Assembly: GCF_019970045.1 (NCBI RefSeq)
Contig: NZ_JAHXYI010000007.1
Span: forward strand, 310,001 to 374,000
Direction: 5' to 3'
Source of the DNA: Chryseobacterium sp. GVT01B
GTDB taxonomy: Bacteria; Bacteroidota; Bacteroidia; Flavobacteriales; Weeksellaceae
Length of the DNA stretch: 64,000 nt
Under the pieces are notes generated by a model that saw nothing but the letters and a program-made list of their open reading frames with translations, had not been told where the DNA came from and made no database searches. A program made the translations under genes and the position numbers. The first letter of the stretch is position 1, and the number at the start of each line of letters is the position of its first letter. Below are positions 50,189 through 57,455 of the stretch, piece by piece.

Positions 50189-50196
50189 TACCTTTG
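50189..50196 (+). promoter_or_regulatory. -7 element of the curlin gene
   Basis: TACCTTTG is an exact TAnnTTTG match, 31 bp upstream of the start codon. There is no good TTTG at -33, consistent with a need for an activator. Confidence 0.55.
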
Positions 50197-50227
50197 CCTT
50201 ACTATTAACCAATTAATTTTTACTAAG

Positions 50228-51046
50228 ATGAAAAATTTACTTACAGGTGTATTTACACTATTCGCCATGAGTTTCGGATTTGCACAATTTAATATTGATG
50301 TAACTACCCAAACAGGAAACTTAAATGTTGCTACTGTGGATCAGACTGGTCTTTTGAACATCAACTCTTTGACACAGACAGGGAATCGTAATACTGCAGA
50401 CATTGATCAGGTAGGTATTTTGAATGTTAATACTGCACAAAGTATCGGAAACAGAAACTCTATAGATGTAGATCAGGTGGGTATCGGAAACTCAAACGAA
50501 GTCATGCAGATGGGAAACAGAAACTCTGCTTCAACATGGCAGCTTGGAGTTCTTAACTCTACAGAACAAACTCAGATCGGAAGAAGAAATGATGCTTCTT
50601 CGGTACAGGTAGGATTAGGGAACTTTGTTCTTCAATATCAGGACGGAAGAAGAAATGATGCTTCAGCTATTCAGCTAGGTAGTGGTAATGACGCTTATCA
50701 AATTCAGCTGGGAAGAAGAAATGATGCCAGTGGACTTCAGGTAGGAGCTAACAATGTCCTTGTTCAGTATCAGGATGGTGATGATAACAGTGCTACTCAT
50801 GTTCAGGCCGGATCAAATAATATTGCCGCTTCAGTTCAGGTAGGAGATGATAATACCTCTGCCGGATTACAGATAGGTAATGCCAACCAGCTTTATCAGT
50901 TCCAGATAGGAGATTCCAACACAGCTATTGACCTTCAGATGGGTAATGGTAACTTTACCTGGGTAGCTCAGAGCGGTACTGGCCATGTTCACTTAGGAGC
51001 TCAGGTAGGTAACGGAAACTCTATGATTGTGAATCAATCCAATTAA
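50228..51046 (+). CDS. Curlin-repeat protein, probable major amyloid subunit (CsgA-like)
   Basis: This 272-aa exported protein has a signal peptide (LLTGVFTLFAMSFGFAQ) and then about 22 half-repeats of 11 residues with the curlin pattern Q-x-G-x-x-N (QTGNLN, QIGRRN, QVGANN, QIGDSN and so on). Two half-repeats form one 22-residue unit, visible in DNA as 66-bp periodicity. Such repeats stack as a beta-solenoid amyloid, which is exported through CsgG and forms extracellular fibres. E. coli CsgA has five 22-residue units; this protein has about eleven. The N-terminus is the least regular. A terminator-like hairpin follows the gene. Confidence 0.93.
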   Translation: MKNLLTGVFTLFAMSFGFAQFNIDVTTQTGNLNVATVDQTGLLNINSLTQTGNRNTADIDQVGILNVNTAQSIGNRNSIDVDQVGIGNSNEVMQMGNRNSASTWQLGVLNSTEQTQIGRRNDASSVQVGLGNFVLQYQDGRRNDASAIQLGSGNDAYQIQLGRRNDASGLQVGANNVLVQYQDGDDNSATHVQAGSNNIAASVQVGDDNTSAGLQIGNANQLYQFQIGDSNTAIDLQMGNGNFTWVAQSGTGHVHLGAQVGNGNSMIVNQSN

Positions 51047-51081
51047 GCCCTATAACACATACTGTAAATCTTAGAAATTGT

Positions 51082-51112
51082 AAAGGAGAAACTACAGGGT
51101 TTCTCCTTTTTT
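51082..51112 (+). terminator. Terminator-like hairpin between the curlin gene and the rest of the curli operon
   Basis: AAAGGAGAAAC-TACAG-GGTTTCTCCTTT plus TTT is a perfect stem. It probably allows partial read-through and gives more curlin than assembly proteins. Confidence 0.75.
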
Positions 51113-51160
51113 ACCTCCAATTTTCTCCGGTTTGCATCAGTACTTTAATACATAGAGGCC

Positions 51161-51559
51161 ATGTTTACTTTAAGATGGAGTGTTTTTGCTCTTTTCATCG
51201 TATTGCCATTACAGGCACAGGAAATAGACTGGGATAAGATCAACAGCAATACAATCTTTAATCTTATAGCCAGGCAGCAGATTGATCAGACTTCATTCGG
51301 TTCCAATATCATTCAGATGGGCGATTATAACAACGCCGAGCTTTCTCTTAATGCCAGAACTAATATTGCTATAAAACAATTGGGAGACTTTAATACGCTT
51401 TATTTTATGAATTCATTTACAGATAAAGAAACTAAAGCTGCCATTACCGCACAAGGAAACAATAATATTATTGATGTTACGGGAAGCAACAGTATTTCGG
51501 ATGGAATTCAGATCAATGTAAAGGGAGACAATAAAACAGTTTTCATGAGAAACTATTAA
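51161..51559 (+). CDS. Small curlin-like protein, probable CsgB-type nucleator
   Basis: This 132-aa exported protein has a signal peptide (LRWSVFALFIVLPLQAQ). Irregular curlin half-repeats appear as IIQMGDYNNAEL, IKQLGDFNTLYF, ITAQGNNNIIDV and INVKGDNKTVFM. The ending RNY follows. Compared with the main curlin it is shorter and less regular, as CsgB is in enterobacteria. It is followed after 7 bp by csgE. A role in seeding fibres at the surface is inferred. Confidence 0.8.
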   Translation: MFTLRWSVFALFIVLPLQAQEIDWDKINSNTIFNLIARQQIDQTSFGSNIIQMGDYNNAELSLNARTNIAIKQLGDFNTLYFMNSFTDKETKAAITAQGNNNIIDVTGSNSISDGIQINVKGDNKTVFMRNY

Positions 51560-51566
51560 AATACAA

Positions 51567-52301
51567 ATGATGAAAATTTTATATTCCCTTAGCCTGAGCA
51601 CATTTTTTAGCTTCCTGTCTGTATGGACGTATGGGCAGGAAGATAAAAAAATAAACGCAAGAATAGAGAGCAGCCTTCTTGAAAATCAGATTATTCTGAA
51701 AGCAATTGTAATGAACAATACCACCGTTTATAAGGAACTGAATTATCTTTTGGTTTCTATAAAAAAAGGAAACGGCGGGAATCTTTCAAACAATCAGCAG
51801 AGTGGTAAATTTTCTGTTAATCCCAATGAAGTCAAAATACTATCAGAGATCAGTGTCAATCTTGAATCAAAAGATGCCTTGAAGGCCTTTCTTTATATAA
51901 GGGATGAAGAAACACAAAAACTGGTCGCCAAAGACAGTCTGGAGCTCAATAGCGATCTTTTTAAAAAGAAAACAGCAAAAGTAGAAGAGGATGCGGCTTA
52001 TGAACTGAGAGGACTTACCATTGATGAAACCAAAACCAAGGTTGGAAAGGATTTTTATGATCTGTTTTATATGCAATACAGTCAGCTTCCGGATAAAAGC
52101 AGCAGTGCCGTTACCATTACAGAACTTCCACTTCGTGGAACAAGCGGCCAGATTAATATTCAGATTGAGGATAAAATTATTTACAGTTTTATGACCAATC
52201 CTGCAGAAGATTATTTAAAAGAACAGCTGGTTTACAGCTTAAAATATATCAAAGAATTTAATGCTAAGAAAAACCTTATTAAAAATGAATTTATCTACTA
52301 A
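51567..52301 (+). CDS. csgE: CsgE-type curli assembly factor with N-terminal CsgH-like domain
   Basis: This 244-aa periplasmic protein (signal peptide LYSLSLSTFFSFLSVWTYGQ) is twice the length of enterobacterial CsgE (~129 aa). Residues ~140-244 carry the CsgE domain: YELRGLTIDETKTKVGKDFYDLFYMQY, then ITELPLRGTSGQINIQIEDKIIYSFMTNP. Residues ~25-130 read like the small CsgH fold: INARIESSLLENQIILKAIV, QQSGKFSVNPNEVKILSEISVNL, AFLYIRDEETQKLVAKDSL. CsgH and CsgC block premature curli polymerisation, and CsgE caps the CsgG pore. A fusion would join both tasks. The CsgE part is certain; the CsgH part is a pattern match. Confidence 0.85.
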   Translation: MMKILYSLSLSTFFSFLSVWTYGQEDKKINARIESSLLENQIILKAIVMNNTTVYKELNYLLVSIKKGNGGNLSNNQQSGKFSVNPNEVKILSEISVNLESKDALKAFLYIRDEETQKLVAKDSLELNSDLFKKKTAKVEEDAAYELRGLTIDETKTKVGKDFYDLFYMQYSQLPDKSSSAVTITELPLRGTSGQINIQIEDKIIYSFMTNPAEDYLKEQLVYSLKYIKEFNAKKNLIKNEFIY

Positions 52302-52303
52302 AA

Positions 52304-52723
52304 ATGTCCGCCATGAAAACCTTTATCATTATTTTGACCTTTATTGCGGGTATTTTCTACGGAAAATCTCAGCAGCTCGTCTACAAACCGGTCAATCCGG
52401 CTTTTGGGGGTGACACGTTTAATTACCAGTGGCTTTTAAGCTCTGCCAATGCACAAAACCAATTTGACGAAAAAAATGATTTCAGCGATCTGCTGGATCG
52501 TGTAAACTCTCTTGACAGCTTTACCCAGAGTCTCAACAGACAGATTCTCAGTGAGCTTTCAAGAAAACTGTTTGATGAACAGTTTGGTGATGGAAACATA
52601 AAGCCGGGAAATTATCTTTTCGGATCGCTTTACTTACAGATTACCAATACTAATCAGGGACTTTTAATCAATATTTTGGATACCAGCAATGGCGATCAGT
52701 CCGAGATCGTAATTCCGAAATAG
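52304..52723 (+). CDS. csgF: Curli assembly protein CsgF
   Basis: This 139-aa exported protein has a signal peptide (KTFIIILTFIAGIFYGKSQ). The mature N-terminus (LVYKPVNPAFGGDTFNYQWLLSSANAQNQ) is the conserved CsgF segment that inserts into the CsgG pore. A C-terminal beta region follows (PGNYLFGSLYLQITNTNQGLLINILD). CsgF couples the nucleator to the pore. It begins 2 bp after csgE. Confidence 0.93.
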   Translation: MSAMKTFIIILTFIAGIFYGKSQQLVYKPVNPAFGGDTFNYQWLLSSANAQNQFDEKNDFSDLLDRVNSLDSFTQSLNRQILSELSRKLFDEQFGDGNIKPGNYLFGSLYLQITNTNQGLLINILDTSNGDQSEIVIPK

Positions 52724-52747
52724 GAAATAACTAAAAATAAACTTACC

Positions 52748-54112
52748 ATGACAACCTACACTTACACCAGAATCTTTTTCTGTAGTTTCCTGCTATGCAT
52801 TCTGCAGGCTTGTAGTTCAATATTTGGTTTACCTTCGGATCCCGAAAAACCAACAATGGGAGAGGTTACTTCCTCTACCGCAGAATTGAAAAACCTTCCC
52901 CTTCCCAAAGAAAAAATTGTAATAGGGGTCTACAAATTCCGGGACCAGACCGGCCAGTATAAACCTTCCGAAAACGGAAACAACTGGAGTACGGCAGTCC
53001 CTCAGGGAACCACCACCATTCTTATCAAAGCACTGGAAGACAGTCATTGGTTTATCCCTATCGAAAGGGAAAACATTGCCAATCTTCTCAATGAAAGACA
53101 AATCATCCGTTCCACAAGACAGGAATACATAAAGGATGCAGATAAAAACAGCCAGGCACTTCCTCCTCTTTTATATGCCGGAATTCTTCTTGAAGGCGGC
53201 GTAATCTCCTATGACAGCAATATCCTTACCGGAGGACTTGGAGCAAGATATTTCGGAATCGGTGCTTCTACACAATACCGCCAGGATAGAATTACTATTT
53301 ACCTTCGCGCTGTCTCTACCCTTAATGGAGAAATTCTTAAAACAGTTTATACTTCCAAAACTATTCTTTCAACCAGCGTCAACGGAAGTTTCTTCAGATA
53401 TATCGATACGGAAAGACTTCTGGAAGCTGAGGTAGGACTTACCCAAAATGAACCCGTTCAGCTTGCTGTAACCGAGGCTATTGAAAAAGCTGTAAAATCT
53501 CTTATCGTAGAAGGTATAAGAGACAAAATATGGGGGAAAGCAGTGGATCCCAATGGAGGATATCAGGCTTTAATCAATGAATATAACAGAGAGCAGGAGC
53601 AAAATGACGGAAGAGCTTTAGGCGGAAAATATCCGGAAAGCTACAGACAGAAAGTTTCCATATTCGCCAATATTGAAGGGCAGAAAGTGAAAGATGATTA
53701 TGTGGGCCCTAAAATGAATGTTGGCGGTAAAATAGGATTTAAATATTTCCTTACTCCCTACCTGAATATGGAATTGAACGGCAGTTATTTTACTCTTGAA
53801 AATTCAAATATTGTGAAGAGAAACTATTTCGGTCCCGAAGTGAATCTGGAATATATACTTTTCCCTAAATATAGATTCAGCCCATACGTATACGGTGGGG
53901 CAGGAGCGATGTATTCAAAATATAAACCTCAATATAAAGCACAATTTGGGGGAGGGCTGGAATATATGATCAGCCGGAATGTTTCACTGAGGGCTTCAGC
54001 TCAATATGACCTGGGTTTCAAAGATGACTGGGAAGGCCTTGTAAATGGAAAAAGGAAAGATCAGGCTTTACGCTTTGGTATAGGAATCAACTTTTACTTC
54101 GGAAACAAATAA
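52748..54112 (+). CDS. csgG: Curli secretion channel CsgG with C-terminal beta-barrel-like extension
   Basis: This 454-aa outer-membrane lipoprotein (lipobox LQAC, Cys ~22) is much longer than E. coli CsgG (277 aa). Residues ~25-285 carry the CsgG fold: IGVYKFRDQTGQYKPSENGN followed by NWSTAVPQGTTTILIKALED, the constriction-loop region. There the E. coli Asn and Phe are Asn and Trp, and there is one extra residue. WFIPIERENIANLLNERQIIRSTRQEY follows. Residues ~300-454 alternate in strands (VGGKIGFKYFLTPYLNMELNGSYF, LRFGIGINFYFGNK), as in a small OMP barrel. The extension may anchor or enlarge the pore complex. Confidence 0.92.
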   Translation: MTTYTYTRIFFCSFLLCILQACSSIFGLPSDPEKPTMGEVTSSTAELKNLPLPKEKIVIGVYKFRDQTGQYKPSENGNNWSTAVPQGTTTILIKALEDSHWFIPIERENIANLLNERQIIRSTRQEYIKDADKNSQALPPLLYAGILLEGGVISYDSNILTGGLGARYFGIGASTQYRQDRITIYLRAVSTLNGEILKTVYTSKTILSTSVNGSFFRYIDTERLLEAEVGLTQNEPVQLAVTEAIEKAVKSLIVEGIRDKIWGKAVDPNGGYQALINEYNREQEQNDGRALGGKYPESYRQKVSIFANIEGQKVKDDYVGPKMNVGGKIGFKYFLTPYLNMELNGSYFTLENSNIVKRNYFGPEVNLEYILFPKYRFSPYVYGGAGAMYSKYKPQYKAQFGGGLEYMISRNVSLRASAQYDLGFKDDWEGLVNGKRKDQALRFGIGINFYFGNK

Positions 54113-54123
54113 AAACACGAATT

Positions 54124-55635
54124 ATGAAAACTTTAATTAAAATACTCAGCATATTCATCTTGGCTTTTTGTCTGTTTTCATGCAGTGAAGACCTTGTAGA
54201 ACAGGCTCAAACAGGAACATTAAAAGGAAAAGTCGTAAAAAGAGGCAGTAATGTACCGCTTTCCAATGTGAAGATCTTTACCAATCCTACAACACAGACG
54301 GTTTTCAGTGGTACAGACGGTTCTTTTGAAATCGCAGGCATGCCGGTAGGCAATTATTCCGTAAAAGCAGAGCTTTCAGGATATATTACCAGCTTTCAGT
54401 CTGTCAATATACAGAATCAAAATCAAGTGGTAACAGCAGTTTTTGAGATGGATGATGACACCTCATTGAATTCTCCTCCCGCTACACCACAGTTGCTAAG
54501 TCCGATAGATAACGCAATAAATCAACCTTTGAGCGTCGAATTAACCTGGAGCGCAACAGATCCGGATACAGCGGATGTTTTAAAATACAGTTTGGCAATT
54601 AAAAATAATCTTGACACTAATGTGATTCAGGTTAATGATTTGACAGCTAATCATTATACGCTTTCAAATCTGAAGTTTGGTGTAAGTTACTTCTGGCAGG
54701 TGTCTGTTTCGGACGGCATTCACCAGCCAGTTTTAAGTTCTATCAGTAAATTTACCACCAATACGGTGCCGGCCAACAGGTATCACTATACTCAAAAACA
54801 GAATGGAAACTTTGTTATCATCTCCAGTGATGATCAGGGGAATAATTTCCAGTTTACCAATTCTTCTTATAACAGCTGGCGACCACGTAAAAACAATAAT
54901 GCAGGCCTTATTGCATTCCTTCGTACGGAAGGCGGAAGTACTCATATTTATACAGCCAATCCAGACGGTTCCAATCCTTTTAAAGTAACAACGGTTGCTG
55001 TAGCAGGGTTTAATAATTATGAAATGGATTTTGCCTGGAGTACAAATGGTAAGGAGCTTATTTATTCTAACTTCAATAAACTATACAGGATCAATAAAGA
55101 TGGTAGCGGCCTGAGTCTGGTATATACTACTCCGGACGGAAGTATGATATCCGAATGCGACTGGAGTTATGATGGTAGTAAAATAGCGTTGAAAACCAAT
55201 GATTATAACGGTTATAACACGAAGGTTTATGTTATAGACATGACGGGAAGTGTCCTTAAAACTGTATTATCCGGTTCTCCGGGAGCCAGCGGTGGGCTGA
55301 ATTTCTCCGTAGACGGACAGCTTCTTCTCTTTACCCGTGATGTCTCAGGATATCTTGATGGCAGCGGAAATTACAGACAGCTGGATTCACATATTTTTAT
55401 CTACAATCTGGTCACAGATGCTATAAGTGATATTTCCGCCGAAAGCGAAAAAGTGATGGGAACCAATGACCTTGACCCAAGGTTCTCACCGAATAATGCA
55501 CAGATCATTTTTATGAATACTTCCAATGATAATATTTCGCAGAGAAATGTAATGGTCATTGATCTTAACAGTAGTTTGACAGATCTTACCCGAACAGCAC
55601 TTTTTAGCAACGGGGAGATGCCGGATTATGAGTAA
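54124..55635 (+). CDS. Large surface lipoprotein of the curli operon (CarboxypepD_reg, Fn3-like and TolB-type propeller)
   Basis: This 503-aa lipoprotein (lipobox CLFSC, Cys ~20) has three regions. A carboxypeptidase-regulatory-like beta-sandwich (residues ~32-110: TLKGKVVKRGSNVPLSNVKIFTNP and GTDGSFEIAGMPVGNYSVKAELSGY) comes first. A fibronectin-III-like domain (~118-215: LSPIDNAINQPLSVELTWSATDPD) follows. A six-bladed TolB/WD40-like propeller (~220-500) has repeats such as YTANPDGSNPFKVTT, SYDGSKIALKTND and FSPNNAQIIFMNTS. It lies 11 bp after csgG and ends the operon. It could bind fibres or another surface partner; no enterobacterial curli gene corresponds to it. Confidence 0.85.
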   Translation: MKTLIKILSIFILAFCLFSCSEDLVEQAQTGTLKGKVVKRGSNVPLSNVKIFTNPTTQTVFSGTDGSFEIAGMPVGNYSVKAELSGYITSFQSVNIQNQNQVVTAVFEMDDDTSLNSPPATPQLLSPIDNAINQPLSVELTWSATDPDTADVLKYSLAIKNNLDTNVIQVNDLTANHYTLSNLKFGVSYFWQVSVSDGIHQPVLSSISKFTTNTVPANRYHYTQKQNGNFVIISSDDQGNNFQFTNSSYNSWRPRKNNNAGLIAFLRTEGGSTHIYTANPDGSNPFKVTTVAVAGFNNYEMDFAWSTNGKELIYSNFNKLYRINKDGSGLSLVYTTPDGSMISECDWSYDGSKIALKTNDYNGYNTKVYVIDMTGSVLKTVLSGSPGASGGLNFSVDGQLLLFTRDVSGYLDGSGNYRQLDSHIFIYNLVTDAISDISAESEKVMGTNDLDPRFSPNNAQIIFMNTSNDNISQRNVMVIDLNSSLTDLTRTALFSNGEMPDYE

Positions 55636-55670
55636 GGTTCAAGGTTTTAAAGTTTAAAGTTCCAAGTGGT
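55636..55670. repeat. CTTTAAACTTTAAAACCTTG-type short intergenic repeat
   Basis: GGTTCAAGGTTTTAAAGTTT followed by AAAGTTCCAAG is the opposite orientation of the repeat at 42919-42954. The rest of the gap to 55840 has degenerate inverted sequence and no gene. Confidence 0.4.
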
Positions 55671-55840
55671 GAGCCGGAGATTAGAAATCTGGGTTGTTTA
55701 CAGATAAACAATAAGGTCAAAGTTATATAAGCTTTTTCATAGCTCAGTTTCTGATCTCTATGTCTCACTTCTCATCTTACAATGAAAAGGATTAATAATA
55801 AGTTGCGCCTGATTTTAGTAAGAGGAATGAATTCAGGCAT

Positions 55841-55877
55841 AAAAAAATTCCAGACTGTAAAGTTTGGAATTTTTTGA
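55841..55877. terminator. Bidirectional terminator between the curli operon and the LuxR-type gene
   Basis: AAAAAATTCCA/TGGAATTTTTT stem with a ~12-nt loop between convergent genes. Confidence 0.75.
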
Positions 55878-55895
55878 GTTTTTCATGGGAGAATT

Positions 55896-56546
55896 TCAGT
55901 CGATAATATGGTTCTCAATAGCATATTTTACAATTCCGACTGAGTTTTTCGCATTGAGTTTCAAAAGAATTCTTTTTCGGTGTGTTTCTACCGTATTGAT
56001 ACTGATAAAAAGTTTTTCAGAGATATCTTTACTGCTGCAACCATCGCAGATCAGTTTAAGAATTTCCATTTCACGGCGGGTGAGTGGTTCTTTGATGTGT
56101 GGGCTTTGCTTTCCCTGTTCGCTGCTGATAAAATTCATCATTTTTTCCTTTGCATGATCACAGATATAGATTTCATTAAGGAGTAAAACATTAATGGATT
56201 TCAGGAACTCATCATAGGTGCAGTTTTTGTCCAGATAACCTTTGATACCTTTGTTGAATAGCTTCCGCATATCTATCACGTCATAAGAGCTTCCTATAAC
56301 AATGATTTTGGTGTTTTTATGTTGAGAAATAATGCTTTCTACCAATTTACAGATTTCTGTAAGCATGAGCATATTGGAACTCATGACAAGCATTTCCGAT
56401 GGTTCTTCTTTTAAATGTTTGGAGAGGGTTTCTAAAGAATTACAAATGTCTATTGTGCTGAAAATTTTGCTTTGTGTAAGCAGTCTTGATAATCCCTCTG
56501 TATACAGCATGGGTTCATCAAAAATGGTCAATCTTGGTTTCATCAT
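55896..56546 (-). CDS. LuxR-family response-regulator-like protein lacking the phospho-acceptor Asp
   Basis: This 216-aa protein has a receiver-like N-terminal domain (1-125) and a NarL/FixJ-type HTH (LTRREMEILKLICDGCSSKDISEKLFISINTVETHRKRILLKL, ~150-192). In the receiver the block that normally reads xxLLDxxMP is here SEMLVMSSNMLMLTE, so the Asp is replaced (Ser or nearby). The N-terminal acidic pair is reduced to FDEP. The Lys of the last block is present (GYLDKNCTYDEF). It is therefore unlikely to be controlled by His-Asp phosphotransfer. It lies convergent to the curli operon, and the E. coli curli activator CsgD is also a LuxR-type protein with an atypical receiver. Confidence 0.88.
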   Translation of the reverse strand: MMKPRLTIFDEPMLYTEGLSRLLTQSKIFSTIDICNSLETLSKHLKEEPSEMLVMSSNMLMLTEICKLVESIISQHKNTKIIVIGSSYDVIDMRKLFNKGIKGYLDKNCTYDEFLKSINVLLLNEIYICDHAKEKMMNFISSEQGKQSPHIKEPLTRREMEILKLICDGCSSKDISEKLFISINTVETHRKRILLKLNAKNSVGIVKYAIENHIID

Positions 56547-56759
56547 GGTCTGTTTTAGTTATATAAAAATAGTAAAAAAACTTTATATTTTGAATAAAAT
56601 TGACAAATATTTTAAAATTATTGTGTTTTTATTGATGGTAAAACATTATTTTTATTGATTTTTTATTAAATAATTCTCTTCCAGTGGAGTTTTTTAGAGT
56701 TATTACTGTTAAAATGTAATGTTCATCATTGTTTTCTGAATTTAATTCCAGGTGTGGTA

Positions 56760-57227
56760 CTATTTAACTAACGTGGTAGGGATATGCTTCACCGGAAAAT
56801 TGACTGAGTTGGCAATGAAGCAAAATTCGTTGGCTTTATGATGAAGCTGTTCTGCTTTTTCAATCATTGATTCTTCCGCAACTGTTACCTTGGGATGCAG
56901 GGTTGCTTCCGTAAAATGGCCGCTTCCGCTGGCTGTTTCTTCCATTATACCAGTGGCTTCATCAGTATATTCTGTTACAATAATACCGGCTTCAGAACAA
57001 AAATGCAGATACCAGAGCATATGACAGGAGGAAAGAGAAGATAAAAGCATTTCTTCAGGATTGTATTTTGTTCTGTCACCACGAAATGCCGGATCAGATG
57101 AACCCTCTATAACAACTTTATTTTCTGCTGAAATTGTGTGGCTTCTTTCGTAATCTCTATATCCGCTTGTTCCGGTTCCCAGGTTTCCTGTCCATTGGAT
57201 GGTCATTTTGTAATGGTGTTTTTTCAT
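56760..57227 (-). CDS. OsmC-family peroxiredoxin-like protein
   Basis: This 155-aa protein has the OsmC/Ohr fold with PEEMLLSSLSSCHMLWYLHFCSEAG holding the two redox Cys (about residues 65 and 74). DPAFRGDRTKYNPEEM precedes them. The family reduces organic hydroperoxides. A TATCTTTA element at 57232-57239 (one mismatch to TAnnTTTG) may be its -7 box, five bp upstream of the ATG. Just upstream is a seven-copy 7-bp repeat that would occupy the -33 position. Confidence 0.9.
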   Translation of the reverse strand: MKKHHYKMTIQWTGNLGTGTSGYRDYERSHTISAENKVVIEGSSDPAFRGDRTKYNPEEMLLSSLSSCHMLWYLHFCSEAGIIVTEYTDEATGIMEETASGSGHFTEATLHPKVTVAEESMIEKAEQLHHKANEFCFIANSVNFPVKHIPTTLVK

Positions 57228-57249
57228 GTTTTAAAGATAAATAATTAAG

Positions 57250-57301
<52 letters not shown>

Positions 57302-57318
57302 ATTGTTGTTAAAATTCA

Positions 57319-57384
57319 ATAGGGGTGGGCTTTAGCCCGCCTTTAAAAAATGCAGAATTCACTGGCTTTAGCCAAAACTTAAAT
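57319..57384. repeat. GGCTTTAGCC double-hairpin element
   Basis: GTGGGCTTTAGCCCGCC and, 25 bp later, CTGGCTTTAGCCAA are two related short hairpins. It sits between the microsatellite and the rng terminator. Confidence 0.45.
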
Positions 57385-57417
57385 TGTACATCATATTCTA
57401 TGCTTATCAATGCAAAA

Positions 57418-57448
57418 TAAAAAAACCTTCAGTTGTACTGAAGGTTCT
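57418..57448 (-). terminator. Terminator of the RNase G gene
   Basis: AACCTTCAG-TTGTA-CTGAAGGTT stem with a run of seven T on the minus strand. Confidence 0.85.
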
Positions 57449-57455
57449 AAATTTT

